A DNA stretch of 64,000 nucleotides from Variovorax paradoxus B4 (GTDB lineage Bacteria; Pseudomonadota; Gammaproteobacteria; Burkholderiales; Burkholderiaceae_C), in the NCBI RefSeq assembly GCF_000463015.1, contig NC_022234.1, positions 806,001-870,000 on the forward strand, read 5' to 3'. The translations under genes were made by a program, and so were the position numbers. Below are positions 9,874-18,090 of this stretch, piece by piece; positions within the stretch are counted from its first letter, which is position 1, and each line of letters begins with the position of its first letter. The notes beneath the pieces were generated by a model. That model made no database searches. It was not told where the DNA came from and worked only from the letters and a program-made list of their open reading frames with translations.

Positions 9874-10896
9874 ATGTCGTCCCTCCCCCTCTTCCCCGAA
9901 CCCTCCGGCGAATCGCATCAGGCGGCCTTTGCCAGCTGGTTGGCTGCGCAGCAGGAAAACGGGGCCTTGCGGCAGCCCTCTTCCATCGCGGTCTATCGGG
10001 ACATGTGGGGCAGTTTCACGGCCTGGTGTCTTGGCCAGTCGCCCGCGGTGACGCTGGCGTCGCTGAACAAGGGCGACCTGTCGGCGTTTCAGCAGGCGCG
10101 CTTCGGCATGAAAAGCGACGACCTGTCGCTGTCGCCGCGTTATGCGCTGCGCCTGCTCCGGCTGATCGACCGGGTGCTGCGCCACCATGCGCAGACGCAC
10201 GACACCCCCGTCAACATCGCCGCGTCGGAATGGATCGCGACCCAGCCGGACGTTCGGTACGCGGATTCGGCGCGGGCCGATCCGCTGCCGGAATTCCTCT
10301 CGGTCTCCGAGGCCAGGCACCTCATTGCCTTTCTCTCGAGCGCCCGGCCACGGCCCGGCGCGGCGGGTGATCGGCATGCCCAGGCAGCGCTCAGTTGGCA
10401 GGCGCTGCGCAACCGCACGGCCGTCGCCCTGCAGCTGGGCGCGGGACTCACCCCGGGCGACGTGCGCGTGCTGCGGCTCGATGCGCCGACATCGCAAATG
10501 GCCGGCCGGCGCGAACGGCCCTGGAAAGTCGCGGTGCCGGGCAACGGCAACTCGCCGGCGCGCGAGGCGCCGGTCGCCCCCTGGGCCGGCGAGCTGCTGC
10601 AGCACTGGCTGAACATACGCGCCGAGGCGCTGATCGCGGGCGAGTTCCTGTTTCCGGCCACGCGCACGGGCAAGCCCTGGAGCAAGGAGGCGCAGTACGT
10701 TGCCGCCAAGCAGGTGCTGGAAGATGCAGGCATCGAGGCCGCCGGCGGCGGCTCCTTCCTGCTGCGCCACACGTTCGCGCTGCGCCAGCTGCGCAGGGGC
10801 GCCAAGATCGATCAGGTGGCGCGCTGGCTCGGCGTGGAGCCCGAGGCGATGGGCAAGTACCAGCGCGTGCTTGCCGCTCCGGCCGAGGTCATCTGA
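9874..10896 (+). CDS. tyrosine-recombinase-fold protein with a degraded active site
   Basis: This 340-residue protein has the layout of a tyrosine recombinase: an N-terminal SAM-like domain (about 15-110) and a C-terminal catalytic fold (about 150-340). The C-terminal block LLRHTFALRQLRRG...VARWLGV...GKYQRV keeps Arg298 and Tyr329. Other catalytic positions differ from the family. The first Arg of the GLR motif is Thr (GAGLTPGD), the usual Lys turn reads GNGNSPAR, the His of HxxR is Phe (SFLLR), and the LGH/W position is Val (LGV). Strand exchange is therefore doubtful, and it may be a DNA-binding derivative. It is not next to a phage or integron. Confidence 0.68.
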   Translation: MSSLPLFPEPSGESHQAAFASWLAAQQENGALRQPSSIAVYRDMWGSFTAWCLGQSPAVTLASLNKGDLSAFQQARFGMKSDDLSLSPRYALRLLRLIDRVLRHHAQTHDTPVNIAASEWIATQPDVRYADSARADPLPEFLSVSEARHLIAFLSSARPRPGAAGDRHAQAALSWQALRNRTAVALQLGAGLTPGDVRVLRLDAPTSQMAGRRERPWKVAVPGNGNSPAREAPVAPWAGELLQHWLNIRAEALIAGEFLFPATRTGKPWSKEAQYVAAKQVLEDAGIEAAGGGSFLLRHTFALRQLRRGAKIDQVARWLGVEPEAMGKYQRVLAAPAEVI

Positions 10897-10899
10897 AGA

Positions 10900-11274
10900 T
10901 CAGTTTTCGGGCCGCCGCCACAGCCAGATCGCGACGGCCGCCATGAGGAGCGGCGCGCCGATCTTCACGGCAGCCGGTGCGGCGGTGGCCAGCAACACGG
11001 CCGAACTCAACGCCATCATCCCCGTTGCGGCCCACTTCGCGCGGCGGGGCACCGCTCCGCTTCGGCGCCACTGGCGAACGTACGCGCCATAGCGGGGGTG
11101 TTCGAGAAGCCGACGCTCGAGCGCCGGCCAGCCGCGTCCGGCGGCCCAGGCGGCCGCGAGCAGGAACGGCACCGTCGGCAGCACAGGAAGAAAGGCGCCG
11201 AGCAGGCCGAGGGCGACGAACACCAGAGCCAGCGCACGCCAGAGCAATCTCGCGACGGGGCCAGCGGGCCTCAT
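10900..11274 (-). CDS. YbaN family inner membrane protein (DUF454)
   Basis: This 124-residue membrane protein belongs to the DUF454/YbaN family. It has an N-terminal hydrophobic hairpin (about residues 10-45: LLWRALALVFVALGLLGAFLPVLPTVPFLL split by the PVLPTVPF motif), an amphipathic middle with LLEHPRYG and a C-terminal hydrophobic pair. The LPTVPF block and HPRYG are the family signatures. The function of the family is not established. I chose the start at 11274 (MRPAGPVARL), since homology begins there. It is convergent with the recombinase-like gene, with only 3 bp between the two stops. Confidence 0.75.
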   Translation of the reverse strand: MRPAGPVARLLWRALALVFVALGLLGAFLPVLPTVPFLLAAAWAAGRGWPALERRLLEHPRYGAYVRQWRRSGAVPRRAKWAATGMMALSSAVLLATAAPAAVKIGAPLLMAAVAIWLWRRPEN

Positions 11275-11431
11275 GAAGAATGGAGCCCTTCGGGGCGATC
11301 TGCCGGGATTTGCGAAGCAGGCATCGGTGCATCGTAAGCCAACCTTGGGTGGGAGAGATCGGCGGCCCCGGCTTGCATCCGCGCCGCATGCATTCGCCAT
11401 GCGGCCACGGTTCTCCGACAAAATCGGGGGC

Positions 11432-11782
11432 ATGAAGGAGATCGACAACCTGTTCGGAAAAGAGCCGGGTGCCACGGGAAACTGGCCCAGCACCGTGGCG
11501 GATGCCATGGCAAGGCGGGATGTGCAGGTCGACGAAGCCGTCACCACGCTTCGCCGCACAGCCGCCGCCACCGCGGCCAGCGTCGCCGCATTGATGCACG
11601 TGGTGAATCCGGACGCCTCGCACAGCCTGGCGCGCCAGGCCGCCTCGAAAATGTCGGATCACACCGGATTCGTCACCGTCGCCGAGCAGTTGCACGACAT
11701 TGCGTCCCAGTTGCGCGAACTCGAGTCCTCGGTGCGGAGCCTGCTGGCGCGCACGCGCAAGGACGCGGCCCCGGACGACTGA
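11432..11782 (+). CDS. hypothetical protein, Ala-rich helical
   Basis: This is a 116-residue product beginning MKEIDNLFGKEPG. It has no signal peptide or membrane segment. It is rich in Ala, Val and Arg and looks fully helical, with a heptad-like C-terminal half (TVAEQLHDIASQLRELESSV). I do not recognise the family. The ATG at 11432 follows a purine-rich stretch; the frame is open upstream to 11273 but those residues look non-coding. It is transcribed away from the DUF454 gene. Confidence 0.5.
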   Translation: MKEIDNLFGKEPGATGNWPSTVADAMARRDVQVDEAVTTLRRTAAATAASVAALMHVVNPDASHSLARQAASKMSDHTGFVTVAEQLHDIASQLRELESSVRSLLARTRKDAAPDD

Positions 11783-11825
11783 AGAAGCCCGTGCCGAAGA
11801 AGCTCTTTGCGCCGCATCGCCGGCC

Positions 11826-12101
11826 TCAGCGCACCGTGTTCCTCGACGCGGGCGGACGTGAATCGGATTTTTCGCCATCCCGATCCCAGTAGCCGCCGCT
11901 CATCAGGCTCGTGCGCACCATGGCGCGGGCGCGATGCAGTCGGCTCTTCACGGCTTCCACGCTCACTCCAAGGCTTGCCGCAACCTCGGGGGTGGTCAGT
12001 TCCTCGACATCGCGCAGGATCAGCGCGACGCGACAGGCCTCCGGCAATGCGGCAATGGCCTTCGCGAGGTCGAGGCGCAGGTCCGTTGTGGTGCGCTGCA
12101 T
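11826..12101 (-). pseudogene. ECF sigma factor fragment, region 4 only
   Basis: This is a 91-residue frame containing a clear sigma-70 region 4: LPEACRVALILRDVEELTTPEVAASLGVSVEAVKSRLHRAR. The core-binding region 2 that should precede it is absent, and no matching frame is visible upstream to 12279. An ECF sigma factor is about 170-200 residues, so this is a 5'-truncated remnant. A free-standing region-4-like DNA-binding protein is possible but less likely. The C-terminus (DRDGEKSDSRPPASRNTVR) looks like an unselected tail. Confidence 0.6.
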
Positions 12102-12279
12102 ATCCTAGCTGCAGGCATTGCCCTGCATGCAGAACGACCTGCACAGAAAAAGCAGTGCTCACGGATGGGCGTCCGGCGAACAGATGGATCGTCTCTCACA
12201 TGCTCTAGGGAAAAATTCAAACCCCTTCTATCGAAGATGGATGACGCTCTGCAGTTGCCGACGCAGCACGCTGCGCAGC

Positions 12280-12729
12280 ATGGACAAGTTCTTCGCATCC
12301 TTCGCCAATGCCACGGCGCGCGCTGCCGGCAGTCCGCTCACCTTCCTGCTGTGCGTCGCGCTGGTCATCGCCTGGGCGGTGTCGGGCCCCTTCTTCCATT
12401 TTTCGGAAAACTGGCAACTGACCGTCAACACCGGCACCACCATCGTCACCTTCCTGATGGTGTTCCTGATCCAGAACACGCAAAACCGCGATGGCGCGGC
12501 GCTTCAGACCAAGCTCGATGAACTGATCCGCTCATCGAACGCCGGCGACGAGTTCATGGGCATCGAGAAGCTCACGGACAAGGAGCTGGCCGAGCTGCAC
12601 GAGAAGTGCGAGGCGGCAGCCAGGAAGAGCCATGAGGCGCTCGACAGAACACGCAACGAGCGCGCGCGGCGCGGCCACAAGAACAGAACCCGGGAAGCTG
12701 CCCAAATGGAAATGGAAGGCAAGACTTGA
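12280..12729 (+). CDS. low-affinity iron permease family small membrane protein
   Basis: This 149-residue protein resembles the bacterial low-affinity iron permease family (PF04120). It has two membrane helices (about residues 20-40, FLLCVALVIAWAVSGPFFHF, and 50-70, TGTTIVTFLMVFLIQNTQNR) and then a cytoplasmic helical region with LDELIRSSNAGDEFMGIEKLTDKEL. The NTGTTIVTFLMVFLIQNTQNRD motif is characteristic. The basic C-terminal tail is unusual. Iron transport by bacterial members is not well proven. The ATG at 12280 (MDKFFASFA) matches the family start. Confidence 0.75.
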   Translation: MDKFFASFANATARAAGSPLTFLLCVALVIAWAVSGPFFHFSENWQLTVNTGTTIVTFLMVFLIQNTQNRDGAALQTKLDELIRSSNAGDEFMGIEKLTDKELAELHEKCEAAARKSHEALDRTRNERARRGHKNRTREAAQMEMEGKT

Positions 12730-12795
12730 AGTCGGGCCATGCAATCAGGTGTCGAGTTCCGGCGGACGCCGAGGCCCGCCGGAACCGGACCCGCG

Positions 12796-13227
12796 TCAGG
12801 AGCCGATGACCTGCAGGTCGCCGCTCGCGCCCAGCAGCTGGCGCACCTGCTGCGCCAGCGAACCGAATATCCGTCCCGCCAGGCTGGGCTCGTCCCGGCC
12901 GAAGACGATGCGGTCGCAGCCGAAGTCGCGGGCTGCCGAGACGATGCTCTCGGCACTGCGCCCGATCACCACGGTGCTGGTACAGGACACGCCAGCCATG
13001 GCGAGCAGGTTCCGCGCGGGCTCCAGGTCCTCGGCACCGGCACTCTGCTGCAGCTCGCGCAGCTCGTGCGCATCGAAGAACATCGCGACGTGGCCGGAGA
13101 CCGCGGGCTGCACCCGCAGCAGCCGAACCGCCGCCGGCTCCTGGCTGCAGATGTGCACGACCTGATCGACGGCCGAACGCGTGCGGGCCGGCTCGGTGGG
13201 GTCGATGGGTACCAGGATGCGTCTCAT
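12796..13227 (-). CDS. universal stress protein (UspA family)
   Basis: This 143-residue single-domain Usp starts MRRILVPIDPTEPAR, the usual first beta-strand. The C-terminal half has CDRIVFGRDEPSLAGRIFGSLAQQV, a variant of the ATP-binding GxxGxxxxxxGS motif: G at FGRDE, GRIFGS at the end. This is close enough for nucleotide binding, but it is not the canonical GSRG. It probably acts in general stress tolerance. It lies 10 bp downstream of the TerC-family gene on the same strand, so the two are likely co-transcribed. Confidence 0.82.
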   Translation of the reverse strand: MRRILVPIDPTEPARTRSAVDQVVHICSQEPAAVRLLRVQPAVSGHVAMFFDAHELRELQQSAGAEDLEPARNLLAMAGVSCTSTVVIGRSAESIVSAARDFGCDRIVFGRDEPSLAGRIFGSLAQQVRQLLGASGDLQVIGS

Positions 13228-13237
13228 GCGGGCCCCC

Positions 13238-13933
13238 TCAGGCGGCGGGCTGGTTGGCGGGTTCCGGTTGCTGGCGGCTGGTCAGCCACTTGCCGATCAC
13301 GACCACGGACACGGCGCCGAGCGCGGGAACCACGGTGTGCAGCGCATGCTGGCTGGCAGCCCAGCCGGCGATGGACGGGTCCGACATTGCCATTTCGCCG
13401 GCCACCCAGCCGAGCAGAGCGGCCCCGAGCGTGATGATGATCGGGAAGCGGTCCATCAGCTTCAGGATCAGGGTGCTGCCGAAGATGATCAGCGGAATGC
13501 TGATCACGAGGCCGAACACCAGCAGCGGAACGTTGCCCTTGGCTGCGGCTGCGACCCCGACGACGTTGTCCAGGCTCATGACCAGGTCGGCGACCACGAT
13601 GGTCTTGATGGCCGCGGCCAGGCTCGAATGACCTTCCATGTCCTCCTCGCCGTCGTCGCCCTTGAGCAGGCCGATGCCGATCCAGAACAGCAGCGCGGCG
13701 CCCACCAGCTTGAGGTACGGCAGCGTCAGCAGATAGACGGCAAAGAAGGTCAGCACCACGCGCAGCACGATGGCGCCCATGCTGCCGAACAGGATCGCCT
13801 TTTTCTGCTGCGCGGGCGGCAGCGAGCGAGAGGCCATCGCGATGACGACGGCGTTGTCGCCGCTCAGGACGATGTTGATCAGGATGATCTGCGACAGGGC
13901 AATCCAGAAATCCGGACTGGTCAAAAACGACAT
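13238..13933 (-). CDS. TerC family membrane protein
   Basis: This 231-residue inner-membrane protein has about seven hydrophobic segments. Both family signatures with buried acidic residues are visible: IILINIVLSGDNAVVIAMA (about residues 15-33) and VVADLVMSLDNVVGVAAAA in the second half. TerC-family (YjbE/Alx) proteins are linked to metal export, especially manganese, and to tellurium resistance; the ion is not determinable here. An acidic loop (GDDGEEDMEGH) separates the halves. The start at 13933 (MSFLTSPDFW) has a good GGAG upstream; the frame is open to 14005. The 11-bp repeat array at 13999-14086 lies just upstream and probably controls it. Confidence 0.85.
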   Translation of the reverse strand: MSFLTSPDFWIALSQIILINIVLSGDNAVVIAMASRSLPPAQQKKAILFGSMGAIVLRVVLTFFAVYLLTLPYLKLVGAALLFWIGIGLLKGDDGEEDMEGHSSLAAAIKTIVVADLVMSLDNVVGVAAAAKGNVPLLVFGLVISIPLIIFGSTLILKLMDRFPIIITLGAALLGWVAGEMAMSDPSIAGWAASQHALHTVVPALGAVSVVVIGKWLTSRQQPEPANQPAA

Positions 13934-13998
13934 GGTGTCTCCTCGAAGTGGACGCGGAACCACTGCGGTTCCGACGTGTTCGAGGCTACGGGGCTGCG

Positions 13999-14086
13999 CT
14001 GTCACCTTTCTGCCGGTAGGCTGTCAGCCGCTTGTCTGCCAGCTGTCAGCCAGCTTACAGCCGGCTGATGCGGCGCTGACTTGCAA
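13999..14086 (+). promoter_or_regulatory. eight-unit 11-bp phased repeat upstream of terC (candidate OmpR-family regulator sites)
   Basis: Units start at 13999, 14010, 14021, 14032, 14043, 14054, 14065 and 14076, an exact 11-bp period. The conserved core CTGTCA is perfect at 13999, 14021 and 14043, with CTGCCG, TTGTCT, CTTACA, CTGATG and CTGACT between and after them; several units extend to CTGTCAGCC. PhoB/OmpR-type response regulators bind direct repeats with this spacing. The array lies between the histidine kinase stop and terC, so the adjacent two-component system is the obvious candidate ligand. Confidence 0.55.
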
Positions 14087-14104
14087 GCCGGCCGGCCGGC
14101 CGGC
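14087..14104. repeat. short GC palindromic run (four CCGG units)
   Basis: Tandem GCCG units give a self-complementary run ending at the stop of the sensor kinase gene. It may help terminate the two-component operon as a hairpin, but there is no T-run after it. Confidence 0.3.
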
Positions 14105-15496
14105 TCAGGCCGCCCGCAGCGGGAAGAAGACGCTGAAGGTGTTGCCCACCCCATCGATGTCTTCCTCCAGCGTGATGCGCGCGCCGTGCAGCGTGGCGAT
14201 CTCGCTGACGATGGCCAGGCCCAGGCCGCTGCCATCTTCCTGCGTGCCGAGAAGGCGATGGAAGCGTTCGAAGATGCGCGCGCGCTCCTCCACCGGGACG
14301 CTGGGGCCGTCGTCGCTGATGGCCAGGCGGCACTGGTCGTGGTCGCTGCGGCCCACCTGCACGGTCACACGGCCGCCTGGCTGGCTGTAGCGCACGGCGT
14401 TGTCGATCAGGTTGTTGATCAGCTCGCGCAGCCGGTCGCGGTCGGCGTTGATCACCAGCGGATGCTCGGCGCCTTCGAAGCCCAGGTCGATGTCGCGCTT
14501 GATCGCCTGCGGCACCCAGTCCATGCTGACCTCCAGCGCGTAGGCATTCAGGTCGAGCGGCTGCAGCTGCATGGCGTCGAGCGCGCCGGGCTCGTTGCGG
14601 GCGAGCGAAAGCAGCTGGCGCACCAGCCTCGAGAGCCGGTCGGCGCTGATGTAGAGCTGCGCGAGCGAATGGCGCACCCGCTCCGCGTCGTTCTCCCGCA
14701 GCGCCAGTTCGATCTGCGCCTTCAGGCCGCTCACGGGCGTCTTCAGCTGGTGCGCGGCGTCGGCCACGAAGCGGTTCTGGAAATCGAAGGTGCGCCCGAG
14801 CCGCGCCATCAGCTCGTTGACTTCGTCCACCAGAGGCCGCACCTCTCCCGGCACGTCGTGGGTGTCGATCGGGCTCAGGTCCAGGTGCGAGCGGTCCGAC
14901 ACCGCGCGCCGCAGCCGCTGCAGCGGCTCGAGCCCGCGCGAGATGCCGAACCAGACCACCGCCGTGGCCATCACGATCAGCAGCAGCTGCGGCACCACCA
15001 CGTTGGCCACCATTTCCCACGCCAGGCGCGTGCGCTTGTGCAGGGTTTCGGCGACCTGCACCAGCACCATCGGGGCCTCCGGGTTGCCGCCGATGGGCAT
15101 CCAGGCCACCAGCATCCGCACCGGCTCGCCGCGCATGGCGTCGCGGTAGAAGCGCGGCTTGGCAGGGTCGCCCCCGCGCGGCGGCGGCATTTCCGCATCG
15201 CCTCCCAACGCCTTGCCGTCTTCGCTGGCGACGCGGTAGAAGAGCAGGTCTTCCTGATCGAGCAGCAGGATGTTGCCCGCGGCCTCGGACAGGTCGAGCC
15301 GCGGCTGCATGCCATCGAGCTTCACGTGCAGCACGATCTCGCGCCCGATCTCGTACAGCGCGCGGTCGTAGGCGAGGTTGGAGAAACGCAGCGAGTTCCA
15401 GTAGGCGGCACCGGTGTCCAGCACCAGCAGCACGGCGAGCGGACCGAGCAGCCAGGCCAGCAGCTTGCGCTGCAGCCTGGGCTCAGGTTTCCGCAT
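14105..15496 (-). CDS. TctE/QseC-like sensor histidine kinase
   Basis: This 463-residue inner-membrane kinase has two membrane helices (about residues 12-32 and 172-194) flanking a periplasmic domain of the 2CSK_N type. A HAMP-like segment (SRGLEPLQRLRRAV) follows. The H-box FVADAAHQLKTPVSGL carries the phospho-His near residue 255. The N-box (NLIDNAVRYS), the G1 box (DDGPSV) and the G2 box (GSGLGLAIV) are intact. It phosphorylates the response regulator encoded just upstream, whose 3' end it overlaps by 14 bp. The TctE/QseC group responds to tricarboxylates, metals or other signals; the input here is unknown. Confidence 0.88.
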   Translation of the reverse strand: MRKPEPRLQRKLLAWLLGPLAVLLVLDTGAAYWNSLRFSNLAYDRALYEIGREIVLHVKLDGMQPRLDLSEAAGNILLLDQEDLLFYRVASEDGKALGGDAEMPPPRGGDPAKPRFYRDAMRGEPVRMLVAWMPIGGNPEAPMVLVQVAETLHKRTRLAWEMVANVVVPQLLLIVMATAVVWFGISRGLEPLQRLRRAVSDRSHLDLSPIDTHDVPGEVRPLVDEVNELMARLGRTFDFQNRFVADAAHQLKTPVSGLKAQIELALRENDAERVRHSLAQLYISADRLSRLVRQLLSLARNEPGALDAMQLQPLDLNAYALEVSMDWVPQAIKRDIDLGFEGAEHPLVINADRDRLRELINNLIDNAVRYSQPGGRVTVQVGRSDHDQCRLAISDDGPSVPVEERARIFERFHRLLGTQEDGSGLGLAIVSEIATLHGARITLEEDIDGVGNTFSVFFPLRAA

Positions 15497-16157
15497 CGCT
15501 GCGGTCCATCAGATAGCCCATGCCGCGCACGGTGCGGATCTCGCATCCGAGCGGTTCGAGCTTCTTGCGCAGCCGGTAGACGTTGACCTCGATCGCGTTC
15601 TCGCCGACCTCGTCGCCCCACCCGTAGAGATGGTTGACCATCTGCTCCTTGCCCACGACGCGCCCTTCGCGCATCATCAGCAGCTCCAGCACGGCGAGCT
15701 CGCGCGGCGACAGGTCGAGCGGTTTCTTTTCGTAGAACACGCGGCGGCCCACGGTGTCGAAGCGCAGCAGGCCATGCTCGAGGTAGGGCGTGGAGTTGGT
15801 ACTGCGGCGCAGCAGCGCCCGAACGCGCGCTTCCAGCTCCGGCAGGTCGAAGGGCTTGGCCAGGTAGTCGTCGGCGCCCAGATCGAGCCCGCGAACGCGG
15901 TCCTGCAGGGTGTCGAAGGCCGTCAGCATCAGCACCGGCATCGTGGACTTGCGCGCGCGCAGCCGCCGCAGCACGTCCAGCCCGCTCAGCTTGGGCAGGC
16001 CGATGTCCAGGATCGCCAGGTCGTAGATGCCGAGCGCGAGCGCATGGTCGGCCTCTTCGCCGGTAGAGACGATGTCCACGGCGTGGGCGGACTGCACCAG
16101 CGCGCGCGAGAGCGCGTCCGCCAGCACCTTGTCGTCCTCTACAAGCAATATCCGCAT
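15483..16157 (-). CDS. OmpR/PhoB-family response regulator (TctD/QseB-like)
   Basis: This 224-residue protein has a receiver domain (about 1-115) with the acidic pair EDD (8-10), phospho-acceptor Asp51 (LAILDIGLP), a Thr switch (LTAFD) and Lys101 (LAKPF). A winged-helix DNA-binding domain follows (about 125-220: LSPRELAVLELLMM, NAIEVNVYRLRKKLE, TVRGMGYLM). It is the first gene of the two-gene operon. PhoB-type winged helices bind direct repeats with an 11-bp period, which matches the array at 13999-14086. Upstream is a short gap before the GntR gene. Confidence 0.9.
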   Translation of the reverse strand: MRILLVEDDKVLADALSRALVQSAHAVDIVSTGEEADHALALGIYDLAILDIGLPKLSGLDVLRRLRARKSTMPVLMLTAFDTLQDRVRGLDLGADDYLAKPFDLPELEARVRALLRRSTNSTPYLEHGLLRFDTVGRRVFYEKKPLDLSPRELAVLELLMMREGRVVGKEQMVNHLYGWGDEVGENAIEVNVYRLRKKLEPLGCEIRTVRGMGYLMDRSDAET

Positions 16158-16433
16158 TGATTGGCCCTACCGGTGTGCAGCCGAATATGCTAACCGCAAT
16201 GTCCTGGCGGGGTGGATAGCGATTCGGTACTGTCGAGCTGCAGACGCCGGCAAGAGCTGCATGGGCTGGCCGACGGACGAGGATCGAATCGCGCCGCAGC
16301 GCGTCGTGCGGGGGCGAGTGCGGGCACAATGGACGCCTATTCCCCACGCGGCGAACACAGGCCACACGCAGCGGCCCGGCGCCGCGCAACGGACTTTCAC
16401 CAGCCGGCCCCACCCGGGTCCCGGCGACGCACG

Positions 16434-17129
16434 ATGGCTATGGATTCGACGACTGACAACAAACTTGGAAAGCGCCACACGCCGCTCACCACGCTTGTCC
16501 TGACCGCCCTGCGCGAGCGCATCATGAGCGGCGCGCTGGCGCCCGGGGAGCGGCTGGTCGAAGGGCGTCTTTCCGAGGAACTGGGCGTCTCGCGCATGCC
16601 CGTGCGCGAAGCACTGCGCGCCCTGGCCGCCGAAGGCATCGTGGCCATCGAGCCGCGGCGCGGCGCAACCGTCACCACCTTCACCCGCGAGCAGATCCAC
16701 GAAATGGTCGAAGTGCGCGCCACGCTCGAGGCACTGAACGCCAAGCTGGCCGCGCGGCGCCACGATCCGGCGCAGATCGCCAAGCTCGAGCGCATCCTGG
16801 CCGAAGGCTCGCAGCTCACCAGCGACGACGACCTGACCCGCATCTCGGCGCTCAACCTGGACTTCCACGAGGCGCTGGGCAACGTGGCCGCCAATTCGGT
16901 GCTGCAGGACATCATGCGTTCGCTGCGCGAGCGCACGGCCCTCTTCTTCACGGTAAACAACCGCGAGCGCATGCGGCAGAACTGGGAAGAGCATGCCGCA
17001 ATCCTGCGCGCGGTGGTGGCGGGCGACGCCGAACTCGCTGCCCTGCTGGCCGCGCGCCACGTCTACAGCGCGGCCGAGCTGCCGCAGTCGATGCAGCAGC
17101 CACAACAGCAGCAGCCCACGCCCGCCTGA
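16434..17129 (+). CDS. GntR family transcriptional regulator, FCD subfamily
   Basis: This 231-residue repressor or activator has an N-terminal winged helix (about 18-82: ALRERIMSGALAPGERLVEGRLSEELGVSRMPVREALRALAAEGIV) and a C-terminal FCD ligand domain (about 90-215) with LNLDFHEALGN and EEHAAILRAVVAGD carrying metal-binding-type His residues. A poly-Gln/Pro tail ends it. It points toward the diiron-oxidase cluster, tail to tail with the cyclodeaminase homologue and only 19 bp from it. It is the best candidate for binding the four TATAC operators between 20.6 and 28.3 kb, because it is the only regulator in the region. A second ATG lies 6 bp inside the chosen start. Confidence 0.86.
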   Translation: MAMDSTTDNKLGKRHTPLTTLVLTALRERIMSGALAPGERLVEGRLSEELGVSRMPVREALRALAAEGIVAIEPRRGATVTTFTREQIHEMVEVRATLEALNAKLAARRHDPAQIAKLERILAEGSQLTSDDDLTRISALNLDFHEALGNVAANSVLQDIMRSLRERTALFFTVNNRERMRQNWEEHAAILRAVVAGDAELAALLAARHVYSAAELPQSMQQPQQQQPTPA

Positions 17130-17148
17130 GCGGGCCCGCGGCCGCGAT

Positions 17149-18072
17149 TCAGCCGCCGCGTTCGCCGAGCCGGCGCCAGGCCAGCCCGGCCAGTGCCACG
17201 TCTTCCAGGCCGACCCCGACCGACTTGTAGACCGTGATCTCGCCCCGGTCGCGCCGACCCGGCACGCGACCGGCCACGAGCTGCGCCAGTTCGACGATCC
17301 TTGCATCGGGCAGCACGCCCGCGCCGGCCTGCACCAGCTCGCCCGCTTCGCGCAGCGATTGCGCACGCCACTCGACCGCCACCACCGACGCGCGCGACAG
17401 CGCCGCGTCGTCCAGTTCGCGCGCGTGCGGCAGGCTGGAGCCGATCGCGGCGACGAAGCAGCCTGCCGGCAGCAGCTCGCCGGGGAAGAGCGGCGTGGTG
17501 GCGCGCGATGCGGTGACGACGATGTCGGCGCCGTCCAGCGCTTCGGCGGCGGCGCCGCACAGCCGCACCGGCACGCCGCACTGCGCGGACAGGCGCTGCG
17601 CCAGCGCGGGCGAAGGCTCCGGCGTGCAGATGCGGATGCTCTCCAGCGCAAAGGCCGCGGCCAGCTGGATGGCATGGGCCTGCCCCTGCGTGCCGGCGCC
17701 GAACAGCGCCAGGTGCCGCGCATCGGCCCGCGCGAGGTGGCGCGCCGCGATCACCGAGCATGCGGCCGTGCGCAGCCGCGTGATGGCGCCGGCATCGAAG
17801 GAGGCCAGCGGGCGGCCGTCCTCGGTGGAGAACAGCAGGATGACGAAGGAGAACTGCCCCTTGATCGTGGTGTAGACCTTGGCGCCCGCCACGCCCTGCC
17901 CCGGAATGACCGCGCCGAGCGTGGACAGCTTGACGCCGCCGGCTTCGGTGCGGATGCGTTCCTGCATCGCCGCGGCGCCCTCGCCGAAGCGAAGGAAGGC
18001 GTCGCGCAGCACCTGCTGCGCATCGGCCGGCGTGACGAGCGCGTCGACCATCGAATCGGAAATGTGTTGCAC
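17149..18072 (-). CDS. ornithine cyclodeaminase / mu-crystallin family protein
   Basis: This 307-residue NAD(P)-dependent protein is of normal family length. It has the substrate-side KVYTTIKG motif, GAITRLRTAACSVIAARHLA and the Rossmann loop LFGAGTQGQAHAIQL (about 124-138), with IVVTASRATTPLF after it. Family members include ornithine cyclodeaminase, alanine dehydrogenase, ketimine and delta1-pyrroline-2-carboxylate reductases. A role in handling a cyclic imine or amino acid in the adjacent pathway is plausible but unproven. It is the last gene of the leftward unit that starts with the diiron oxidase, 18 bp after the TauE/SafE gene. Confidence 0.83.
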   Translation of the reverse strand: MQHISDSMVDALVTPADAQQVLRDAFLRFGEGAAAMQERIRTEAGGVKLSTLGAVIPGQGVAGAKVYTTIKGQFSFVILLFSTEDGRPLASFDAGAITRLRTAACSVIAARHLARADARHLALFGAGTQGQAHAIQLAAAFALESIRICTPEPSPALAQRLSAQCGVPVRLCGAAAEALDGADIVVTASRATTPLFPGELLPAGCFVAAIGSSLPHARELDDAALSRASVVAVEWRAQSLREAGELVQAGAGVLPDARIVELAQLVAGRVPGRRDRGEITVYKSVGVGLEDVALAGLAWRRLGERGG

Positions 18073-18090
18073 GAGGAGCTCTCCGGAAGA

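Noticed and set aside
13934..14104. Possible yybP-ykoY manganese riboswitch upstream of terC
   Set aside because: TerC-family genes often carry one, but I could not find its conserved core; the region is better explained by the 11-bp repeats.
14087..14104. CCGG run as an attachment or recombination site
   Set aside because: No second copy, integrase partner or element boundary is associated with it.
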